Source: Distichodus sexfasciatus
Lineage: Eukaryota; Chordata; Actinopteri; Characiformes; Distichodontidae
DNA: 64,000 nt
Direction: 5' to 3'
Assembly (NCBI GenBank): GCA_032718565.1
Contig: JAVGVS010000521.1
Coordinates: forward strand, 178,528 to 242,527
Shown here: piece after piece, positions 45,701 through 57,700 of the stretch
Position numbering within the stretch: position 1 is the stretch's first letter
How the letters are laid out: every line of letters begins with the position of its first letter
Made by a program: the position numbers and the translations under genes
Notes under the pieces: generated by a model
What the model was told of the DNA's origin: nothing
What the model saw: the letters and a program-made list of their open reading frames with translations, nothing else
The model's database searches: none

Positions 45701-48700
45701 TGTTGCAGTGTCCCCTGTGCCAGGCAATGAGGAGGTGTGGTCGGTGGCCCAACACACCCGAGCCAGCCCCACTGACGCCTTTGGGTCCATCGACTTCCAA
45801 GGCAGCACTAAGAGGGCATGTCGTGCCAAGGTTGGTGCCCCATTTCTATTGATTAGCCTTCACTTACACCCGAGCCAATGTAATCATCTGCCATGAATTT
45901 TGCCCTCCAGTACATCCGTCTGTCCTGTGACACCAAACCGGAAAAGCTGCTGTGCCTGATGCTGAGGGAGTGGAACATGGTCCAGCCCAAACTGGTCATA
46001 TCCGTACATGGCGGGGCAGAGAACTTCTCCCTTCCTCCGAGAGTGGGCCAGGCATTCAGCAAGGGCCTGGTCAGGGCTGCCGAAACGTCAGGGGCCTGGA
46101 TCCTCACAGATGGGTTCAATATTGGTGTGTGTTCACCAATGCACAATCATAACATAAAGCAAAGATATGGGTAATGGTTGTGGGTTCAAGCCCACAGGAC
46201 CGGAACTGGTTTAAATGATCAATTGTCCTTGGGGACCAAACATCACCCAGCACAACCTCACAAGGAATGACAATAACAAGGAATGACAATTCCAGTTCCT
46301 GGAGAGCAGGTTTTCCATTATACATGACTTAAGAGCACTCACAGCTGGGGTCAGACAGATCTGCATCAGTGTGCCTCACCTGTAGGATGGAAAATTACAC
46401 ACCTGTACCTGTAGTGAACTGCAACTTCAGTTTGTTCCTTTCTGCTGCCACTAACCACGACAGCTTTATAGTATCAGGTCTTTTAAATTGCCAACAGGAA
46501 CTACCAATGCCTTCCCTGTATTTCCTTTACCCAGGGGTGTCTATGTATGTCGGAGAAGCAGTTAAGGTCTATGGTACCCACGAGCGCAGGAAGAGAAACG
46601 TCATCGGCGTGACGCCATGGGGACTGATTGAGAACCATGGAGACCTCATTGGAAGAGATGTGAGCCAGTTCTCTCCTCAGCATGGAGGGTTTATTTTCCT
46701 TGTGTTCGATCATCACCTTGCTGCAAGGAATGCACAAGCTGGCGGTTGGATTTGGTTGAGTAATTCCTTAAAAAACCCATATCAGCAGTTAGCAACATGT
46801 AACCATCTTCTGTATCTGTAACCAATGCCCATTCCAGGTCCTGCGACACTATCAGACCCTGGGGAACCCCTTGAGTAAACGCTCCAGCCTTAATGGTTTC
46901 CACTCACACTTTCTGTTGGTGGACGATGGTACTCTGGGCAAATCTGGAGGTCAGGTGGAGCTCAGGAGGAGGCTGGAGAGGCACATACACAGGCAGAGCA
47001 TCCACCCCAGTAAGAGTTTGTCACAGGTGTATGAGTGTTTGTGTCTTTGTAGATATGTAATTTGTGTTGTGTGTGTTTTCAGGACTGGCCCAGCGAGTTC
47101 CTATGGTTTGTGTGGTGGTGGAAGGGGGTCCACCTGTGCTCTCCACCGTTCTGGAGTATGTTCGTCGCTCTCCTCCGGTCCCTGTAATCGTGTTTGAGGG
47201 CACTGGCCGAGCTGCTGACCTCCTGTCCCTCATACACAAGCAGACCTCGGTGGACAGGTGGGCATCACTGGATGTCATTTCACCTTGCCACTGTGATCAG
47301 TGGGTCACCAGTTCAAATCTATGTCTGGGAAATGTACCTCTGAGGTACTTGTGAGCAAAGCACGGCTCAAATGCAGAGGACACATTATGTTATGGTGCAC
47401 CGAGTGCTGTGCTGTGCTGTGCTGTGTTCACAATGACAAAAAATCACTCCCTTTAATTTAATTCACTTTAATTCCCCGCTGTCTCTTTCAGGAAGTTGGG
47501 CCCAGACATTAAGGAGGACTTCCTGCTGCGGATTCAGGGGGCGTTTGGCGTTGCCAGACCTGAAGCTTCTTTGCTTTTTGGAGTTCTTGCAGACTGCATG
47601 GTGCACAGGGAGGCTGTAAGTTGCTGACCACAGCTTGGACTCCTTCGTCTCCGTCCCCCACCTTCCAATGTTTCTCTTGTTTGTGGGTAAATAGGAGATG
47701 ACGCTGGATCAGACTGATGCATATCTCTGTAGGGACTGCCGCAGGGCTTCTTTATCTACAAGAGCTATTCTTTCTGATCGCTGCACAGTCATTGTCACAA
47801 CCAAGTTTTTACAAAAGTCTATTTTCATCCACATCACAGTCCATTGTCCAAGGTGACCATCCGAGTGTTTATAGTACACAGAACTCTGGGGACATTTATA
47901 ACCCTAACAAGATGACATTTGACCACTTCTGTTGTAGTGAAAGAAGTAGTTTATGTTGTAACTGTAAATAAACAACTACAACATTTACAAAAATGACAAC
48001 CACAGCTACAGTAATAATAAAAATACAATTTCTACAAAAACTTCTACTATTATTGCAACAGTAATCATAACAACTACAACAACAATTTTTCCTCCGTTGG
48101 AGTTTTAACACTGGCTAGCTAACATGAGCTAACACCAGCTACACACACCTGTGAGTCATAATGTCAAAGTTCGGCGATTGTTTTTCAGATCACCATTTTC
48201 GATTCCGAGTCGGAGGATCATCTAGAACCGGACGTGGCCATTCTGACAGCCTCACTGAGAGGTATGTTAGCGTGTTTTTTACACTTTTGTTAGAAGTCGT
48301 GTCAATTTTTGCTAGTAAAAATTACTTAATTTTTCCTGAGCGGATCTTTATCGTGTTATTGCGATCAGGAACAGCAGCAGAGCGACTGAACATCACACTG
48401 GCCTGGGACAGGGCCGACATCGCTCAGGAACACGTCCTGGTGTATGGACAGCACTGGAAGGTGTGGTATTCAAGACAGAAAAGGGTACAGGCAGTCCAAA
48501 TCAGTCTTTAAATCACCCCAAAAAATCTGTCTTCACAAAATTACCCAAAGTAACAAACCAAATCTTACTGATAGTTCGTTTCTACAGGTCTTTTTCAAAT
48601 TGACTAATTCTATTCTAACTGACCGCAGTACCTTTAAGGGGTCGTGCTCTTTTTTCTGGTTGACGTGTTCTAATCTAACGGACTGCACACTTAAAGAAGA

Positions 48701-51700
48701 ATCTCCTTTTTAATCTCATTTTTAATGTGGCCGTAGCTTTAATTCCACGTTCACTGTCTCACTAAGTACAGCTTTAATGAGGTGTATTCTAGGTGTCACT
48801 AACTGCACCTTTAACCTTCTGTTTACCAACAGGTGGGGGCGCTGGAGGAGGCCATGCTGAACTCGCTGCTGATGGATCGCGTCGGCTTCGTCAAGCTGCT
48901 TATGGAGAACGGTGTGACCATGAAACACTTCCTGACCGTGTCGCGCCTGGAGGAGCTCTACAACATGGTAGTTAATTACGTAATCAATTACCAATTAATT
49001 TACTGATTAAGTCAGTAATTGCCTTCATCCCTCCCAGCAGCAAGGCTCGCAGGACCTCTTTTTGTGGCACATCGTCGAGGAAGCCAAGCAGGTATGGAGC
49101 CGAACCCAAAACTGGCCGTTGAGAAAACATAACGAGTTGAAGGTAAATTGTCATAACCATGTTTTGTTATAAACACAGCTTGTAAAGCAATGCTCGTTTT
49201 TGTCCGTTTCCAGTGTCGACTTCCCATGGGACACAGGATCTCTCTGATTGACATCGGAGTGACCATTGAGTACCTGATCGGAGGGGCGTACCGCAGCACC
49301 TACAGGCGCAAGAGCTTCCGGGCCGTGTACAACCGAATCCACACGACGATGAAGGTCCGGCACCACTACCGCTTTCATTTTATCAGTTAAATCTCATTTA
49401 AAATCATCTTACATTCAGAGTCTGACGTAAATTGGTAAACTGCTGCTGCATTGTCTACTGAGGTCGGCACCAGGACCTGGGAGAAGCTCCTGCTGCTACA
49501 ATCTGGTCTTCTGATTGGCTGATGCAAAAATGGTGGTCTTAGATGTCAATTTGCGACTAAAGAATGAAACTGAAACTGAAAATAAATGAAGCTTGTCTTG
49601 AATGAGGCTTGTCATAAATGTAGCTTGTCATAGTTTGTCTTGTGACGTTTAACTTAACGTAATTTGTCTAAATGAAGTCATAAACATAGCAAGCTAGTAG
49701 CTTGTCAAAAATGTAGCTTGTTAGTAATAAGAATAATTTGTTAGAAATATAGCTAGTCTTAAATGTGCCTTGTCATAGCTTGTCATGAATGCAGCTAGTC
49801 TCGAATGTAGCATCGCTAGCGCCATAAATGTAGCTAGTCATGATAATAGCTTGTCATAAATGAAGTGTCAAAAATGTAGCTTGTCTCGAACTTATCTTGT
49901 CATAAACTTAACTCATCGTAATGTAACATTGATCATCGAGTTCTTACCTTGTGTCCCAGGAAGACCAAAGGGAGAATTCCAGTCCGAGCGGGGTGAACCC
50001 GTCCTCCTCCTCCTCCTCTACCTCGCCTCAGCCTCCCTTCTTCCGGACCGCCAAACCCTACAGACGCCAGGTCCTCCACGACTTTCTTTCATGCAACAAA
50101 ATATCATGACATTCATAAAAATTCCTCCCCGCATCCTCCATCAATTTCATGTTTAGAGCGCCACCTATATAGCATTTTTGCAATAATTTTGCGATAATTG
50201 ATTAAACAGTACAACATTTTCTATCCATATTATTTTGCTTAATATTTTTCTTGGGTGCTAGAAGGTTCTGGGTTCAATCCCCCGGTCGACCCCAGTGACC
50301 CAGTGACCCTGATAGGGATTAACGGGTTCAGATAATGAATGAACGCATATTTTTCTTAATAGTTATGATAATATATAAAGAGAATACTTTCCCTACTGTT
50401 TATTATGAACTAGGCGTATTCAGGCTAAGCATTCAACTCGTTTTTTTAAATGTAGCTACTGCCAGTAAAAATAAAAACGTAAGAAGAGCTTTCGTGCCAC
50501 TAGTCACAATAGTTTCCTTCTCATTTCCTAGCTCCCATTTTTATGTCGCTTTTACCAATCGGCTGGCGATTAATGTAGCTTTGACGATTTTCCTGCATCC
50601 AGGACACTCCTTCCGAGCCTCGGGACCCGGGCCTGGCAACGACAGGGGTGACAGCGAGCGCAGCGGCGGCCGAAGCGGGCGATTCGTCGCTGTTCGTGTA
50701 CAGCTTTAATGACCTGTTTGTGTGGGCAGTGCTGAAGCGACGACAGCAGATGGCGCTCTTCCTGTGGCAGCATGGCGAGCAGGCCATGGCCCGGGCGGTA
50801 GTGGCGTGCAGGTTGTACCGTGCCATGGCCAACGAGGCCAAGGTCAGCAACATGGTAGACAGCGCCGCCGAGGAGCTCAAGAAGTACTCACTGTTAGTAT
50901 TGGGCTCGCTATTTTAACGTACATATCTTGTTAAAATAAGCTAGCAAGTTAGCTAGCATAGTAGTTAACCTTAAATGAATGTTATTTTAGCTCAAAAAGT
51001 TTTGTTAAAAGAAAAAGTTTAATGTAAGTTTGTTTTCAAAAAATTTTAGTTTTACAAATGATTCACATTTTTATATACAAAATATGACACTTTTGTTAGT
51101 TTTGTTACAATTCTTATTTATTTTATTTCATGCAGCACATAGCAATCAAACAATTTCTCCAGGAATTATCTCGTCTAGTTTGTAAATGTATGGCCTGTTA
51201 CGAGTGTCGCTGCTTAATATCGAGCGATAATATCATATAATATCAATATCCCTGATTTAAAGTTCAGTCTCTAATTGCGGTGCTTGGGCAAATGAAAACT
51301 CCTGAACTGGATTTTTAACTTTAACTTTTGTTTTTATGTACGTCAATATTTAAGCCGATTTACGCCTGGAGAACTTATTTTTCTGGAACTGAAACATCGT
51401 AGTTAATGTTTTTTTTAGGGTGAGTAGATGATCGAAAAATGTTATTTTTCCAGCTGGAGTGTTCCTTTAACTCAAGGAGGCAAGTTACTGTTTTTATGAC
51501 AGTTTACGGTTGTAGTGCGATGTTGAAATTTTGTTGTCCAGTATGGTTTTTTGGGTCTTAATTTAAGCCGAGTAGCTGATGTAACACTTGTAATTGAAAA
51601 AATAGAAAATGTAATTAATTTGAGTATTAAATTGAAATTATTTCCAATCTTAATTCAAATTCATTTTAAATTTAAATCGCTCCCGGAAATACATTATTTT

Positions 51701-54700
51701 TTATTTACATCTAAATTCATTTACATTTATTATCTATTATTTACTTACTATTTATTGATTTAAACTTTAACCATTTTTACTATTTAATTTATTTGTTTTG
51801 ATTTTATTTCATTTCAGTTTATTTATTTTTCATTTTATTATTTTCATTCGTTTTTTTATTATTAATGCACTGATGTATAATTTATTTCCGTTTATTACTC
51901 TTTATTGTTCCCAGAGAGTTCGGGCAGCTGGCAGTGGACCTCCTGGACAAGGCATTTCGGGAGAACGAGCGCATGGCCATGAAGCTGCTGACCTCGGAGA
52001 TGAGTGACTGGAGTAACTTCACCTGCCTGCAGATGGCGGTAGCCTCGAGACTCGGGCCTTTTGTGGCTCACTCCTGCACCCAGACGCTGCTCACTGACCT
52101 GTGGATGGGACGCCTCAACATGCGCAAAAACTCCTGGTTCAAGGTGCCACACTCAAGGAAAAAATACGTCTATTAAAGTCATTGTTAAAATGAATCAAGA
52201 AACAAGAAAAAAGTGTAAACCTTACGAATATTCAAGTTACTAGCTAAACTTAACTAGCTCAAAATTGCCTTTTAGCTAATTTGTCAAATTTAAGTTACTG
52301 GCTAAACTTAACTAGAAAAAAAAATCCTATTTGTTAATTATCAATTTGTAATATTTAAGCTACTAGCTAGAAAAAGGTTGAACTATGCTAATCCAAAAAT
52401 GATCAGTTATCGGTAGTCATTTTAATGCAAGTAGCTAAATGTAAGTAAATTAACTAGTTATATTTAGTTTGTAACTTGAACATTCACAATATCAAAAGAT
52501 GAAACAAGAATGATTGATTTGACAATAAAAATAATGATTGGCAAACAACATAATAAATATTTAAGTTACTAGCTAAACATAACTAGCTAAAAACCTCAAA
52601 GTTCCATGTGGAAATTTCCTGTATGCTAATCAAAAATCATTTTTATATATTTTTATGTAAAGTTTGTTAAACATTGACATTTGGCACTTACAATATGAAA
52701 AGAAGAACAGTTGATCAAAATTTCCTCAAGCTAGCTTTACATAGTATCTTTAGCTAGTTCGAGAAATGTTCTGCATCTAGTTCTAAAAAATGTTCCCTTG
52801 CTGAAGCAATTTTGTTATTTTCTTATTTTTGATCAAGTTTTTGTTGGACGTCATCATGCCAAATCATGCTGATTTATATTAAAATAATTTATATATTTTG
52901 TACAGATTATAATGAGCATCTTGTTGCCGGTAGCTATCCGGCTGCTGGAGTTTAAGAGTCAGGCGGAAATGTCCCACGTGCCCCAGACGCAGGATGCTCT
53001 GCATTTCGACAACACCGAGACGGCTCAAGCGGCGCAAAATGTGAGAAAATTTGACATTTTTTCTCACAAATTTCTGTTTTGTGCTTTCAATTAATTAAAT
53101 TTTTTTTCTAAACACTTTCTTAGTTTACTAATTTTACTAATTTTCTCTAGTTAGTTTTAGAAGATTTAGTTTAGCTTGTTTTAAAATAGTTTTTTAAACT
53201 AGTGTCTGGCATTGTCCTGTAGCTAATTCCGGAAAATTCCCACTGTCTAATTCTGGGTAGAGTTTATTAGCTTTTTTCATTTGTGTTAGGTCTTATTTTT
53301 GCGTGTTTTCCTGAGCAGGGCGGGGCTGATGCAGAGAGGGCGCTGAGTCCCGGGCCGAACAGGTCCAGCCTTGTTGCCCGTTGGTTCCCCTGCACCAGGA
53401 AGCTCTACGACTTCTACAATGCACCTGTGGTCAAGTTCTGGTTCCATACTGTAAGTCTTCTCTAAAAGGGGGCGGGGCAATATCCTAAGTCGTTAAACTC
53501 CGAGACCTCAACTTTGCTTTTAAAACGCTTTTGTGTTGATCACAGAAAATTTTCTCTTAGATAGTTTTAGAAAATTTCCAGAACTCGCTAAAATGTGTTC
53601 TAGAACTAGCAAAAAGAACTGTTTAGAGAACTACTACTAGATAGAGGAAACTTTGTAGAACAAGCTGGAAAAATCTAATATAATTAGTTAAATTTTACTT
53701 CCGCTAGAATTTCCTCCTGCTAGTTCGAGAAAAACTCCTCTGACTATTTTTCCTATAGTCATTTTTTTATTGTTAGTTTTTATTTATTTTTAGCTAAAAT
53801 TCTTCTAGCTAGTTATTTAAAAATTCCTCTAGCTAGTTCTAGAAAAATATCCTCTAGCTACTTCACAATTTTTTTGTTTCTCTAGCTAGTACAAAAAAAC
53901 TAGTACTAGAGCAAGTTTTCTTTAAGTAATTTTTACACTTCATTATTTGATTATAAATAATATTCATTTTATTATTATTCTTCATTTTTGTTAGATGTCC
54001 TACCTGACCTTCCTGATGCTGTTCTCCTACACGGTGCTGGTGAAGATGGAGCCAAGGCCCAGCGTTCCTGAGTGGCTCGTTATTGCTTACATTTCGTCCA
54101 CCGCAGTGGAAAAGGCCAGAGAGGTAGCTATGCACTGAACTTTACATTTTTCATTATTTATATTCATATATTAAGGTATTCATTTACATGGCAAAACATC
54201 TGATTGTTGCTTTAATTTTGTTTTTATTGCTAAAATAGCTTTTTGTTTGTATGGATAAACTTGCTGATTGTGACTTTAACTTTATATTATTGAAGTTGCT
54301 GATTGTATTTTTACTATGGTTTATATTGCAAAATAGCTTATTGTACCTGTAAGTTCCTTTATGTTTTTTATTGATGAAGTAGCTGATTGTAAGTTTATGT
54401 TTGTTTATATTGCTAAAGTAGATGATTGTAGCTTTAACGTTATTTGTATTGCAAATTAGCAGATTGCAGCTTTTCTATTAAACAACATTGCAGTGTAGGA
54501 GAACACAAGTAAACATGAATAGCTACAGCTGTTCCACACCGATTGTCACTGTCACTGCATTTTTATTGACTTTGGCAGTTAAATAGTAAACTCTTGCACT
54601 TGAAGAGACACATTATCACCGTCCATCCAGAGGCAAAGGTCTTCTCCTCGGCCTTATCTCTCACATTGCCGCGGGCCTTCGTCCCTTTCAGTCCCACGCT

Positions 54701-57700
54701 CCGTCGGTTTGTCCGCGCTCATTCACACAGCGAGGCGCATCTCTGGCTAATTATTAACAGCGTGATAGCGTTTAGCGTTGCCATTACGGCTGATCAACAG
54801 GTAGGCCTACGCAACTCTCATGCCTGCTAGTTAGCGTTTAACGCGGCACAACCTGGAGCGAGCAAATGTCCAAACATTGTTTCGGTGTCATGTCAGTGGT
54901 CAAAAAACGTGACTCACAGACTCATTGTTACATTCTGTTGGTTTAACAGTCAACAGAACAATTTCCATATTTCAAATGTCACGTACGATCTCGTCCTAGG
55001 GTTCGAAATGTCCCAGTACATTTACAAACATGTTATTCAATGCAAACCATTTTTTTCAACATACAAGGATTTGTGGGAATGCTCCTGATTGTGACTTTAA
55101 TATTGTTTATATTGAGAAAAGGCTAATTGTGGCTTTAATATGGTTTATGTTGCTAAGGATTCTGATTGTAGCTGTTATGTTGGTTATATTGGGAAATAAC
55201 TGATTGTAGCGTTCATATTGAAAAAATATCTACAGGTATCTTCAATATTTGGAAGTAGCTGATTGTAGCGTTCATATTAAAAAAATATCTGATAGTATCT
55301 TCAATATTTGGAAGTAGCTGATTGTAGCTTTCATATTGAAAAAATATCTGATAGTATCTTCAATATTTGGAAGTAGCTGATTGTAGCTCAAAAATTATTC
55401 ATGTTGCTGAAGATACTGATTGTATCTTAAACATTGTTTAAATCGGAACAGTAACTGATTGTAGCTTAACTATTGTTTACAGATAGATAAATTTCCTGAC
55501 TGTAGCTGTTGCTTTGTTTATATCACTGAAGTAGCTGATTTTAGCTTTAATACTATTTAAGTTGTTAAAGCTGCTGATTATAGCTTTACTGTTTTTGCAT
55601 TTATACGATTTGTAGTAGAAAATAGCTGATTGTAGCTTTTATATTATTTTGAGTTCTAAAGTTGTTGATTGTAGTCGTGTAGTTGATTGTTTAGATTGTT
55701 TAGATTTGTAGCTTGTTACAGTTGTTAAATTGTAGCTTGAATATTTTAACATCAGGAAATCACTGATTGCAGCTCTAGTATCATTAAGATAGCTAATGTA
55801 CCAAATTGCAGCTTTAACTTTGTTTATATGGCTACAGTTGCTGATTGTAACTTTAATATTGTTGCGATTGCTAAAGTACCTTTAATTTAGTTTGTGTGGT
55901 TAAGGGCGCTGACTCCAACTGTTGTTCATCCTTGTAGGTGTGTGTCTCCGAGCCCAGGCAGTTCCGTAAGAAGCTGAAAGTGTGGTTCAGTGACTACTTC
56001 AACGCTCACGACTTCGTGGCCATCTTGCTGTTCTTCACTGGCCTGGTGCTGCGCTTCCAGTCAGGGCTCATCCACACGGCCGGGCGCCTGCTCTACTGCC
56101 TCAACATTATCTTCTGGTTCGTGCGAGTCCTCGACCTGCTGGCCATCAACCAGCGAGCCGGACCCTACCTCACTATGATTACCAAGATGGTGCGCTACTC
56201 CTTTTACGCCTGGTTCAGTTTGTGGAATTCTTGGATTCCCTTTTTGTTCTCCTGCCCCTGCACTGTTTATATTAAAAAATGACTGATTGTAGCTTTACTA
56301 GCGATTCTGAGATTTTTGGTTGTTTGTCCCAGATGAGCAACATGTTCTACATTGTGACCATCATGGGGATAGTGCTGGTCAGCTTCGGCACTCCTCGCTG
56401 GTCCATCCTGAAACCAGACGAGGAACCATCCTGGGGCCTGCTGAAGGAGGTGCTATTCCAACCGTACTTCATGATGTTTGGCGAGGTTTACGCAGGAGAA
56501 ATCGACCGTGAGTACCCTTACGGAGAGGCAACACTGGAAGAAAAAGTTGAATTTAAGAGCTTTTCAACGGCATTGTGCAGTACTGTTGTGACATTCTTTC
56601 TGTAAAGTACAAGTGGAAAATGTTCCAGTAGACAGCGTTGGGGAAGTTACATCCAAGCTGTTTCTCAGCCACTTATTCCTGGTTCCATCTTGGCCATCCT
56701 CCGACTGTATCTCGCAGCTGCCACAAGTGTGCTGTGATGCAGTGAGCGCAGGCTATGAAATGCCACGTTTGTGAGAAAATCACAATCACAAGCATTTTTC
56801 ATTCCTGCCTGATACACAAACCAAAGTGCGGCCAGAAGAGCTAGTAGTACTTGGCTCTGTTACTTAACTGGTAGTTAACTGGTAGTTATCGTTCTTCTTG
56901 CCCACTTCCCCTTGCTTCCAGTGCGTCCAACTCTGGGTTCCATGGTGCCGGTTCTGCTGTTCATGTCTGTTCTCTTTTTTGGGCAGCCTGTGAAGAGGAC
57001 CCAGACTGCCCTCCAGGCTCGTTCCTCAACCCTCTGCTCCAGGCTGTCTACCTCTTCATGCAGTACATCATCATGGTCAACCTGCTCATTGCCTTCTACA
57101 AGTAGGCACACAATACAATGTTTTCTTATCACTTACCTGCCGGCTGGATGTAGCTGATTGTAGCTTTAATGTTGTTCAGACTGAGCATTAATTTTGTGTA
57201 GATTTCTATTTCCTAGTATGAACAGCATGAAAGCTACAATCAGCTACTTTGGCAATCTAATCTGTAACAAGTACAAGCTAGTTGCACACGCTGTCATCCG
57301 TAATGTCCTGTTGTGTTCGTGTTCCTCTGCCCCCCAGCAACGTCTACATCCACATGAAGAACATCTCTCACAAGCTGTGGAAGTACAACCGTTACCGCTA
57401 CATCATGACCTACCAGACGAAGCCGTGGCTGCCTCCTCCTTTAATCCTGCTGTGCCACGTCGCCCTGACCATTAGTGCCATGTGGCACCAGCACAGAGGG
57501 GCGCCTGGGCAGGAGGCATCCGGCCTGAGTGCGTCTACCCGCTACAAATGACAAAATGTCATAAGGAAAATATATTATGGCACGTATATCACATTTTCTA
57601 TGTCTCTCCCAGAGCTGTTCCTGCCCCCCGAGGACCTGAAGAAGCTGCACGAGTTCGAGGAGAGATGTGTCGCCGGTTACTTCCACGATAAACACGAGAG

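Noticed and set aside
46181..46191. A tRNA gene suggested by gggttcaagcc
   Set aside because: Only a B-box-like piece is present. No acceptor stem, anticodon arm or A box can be laid out, so it is treated as SINE-derived.
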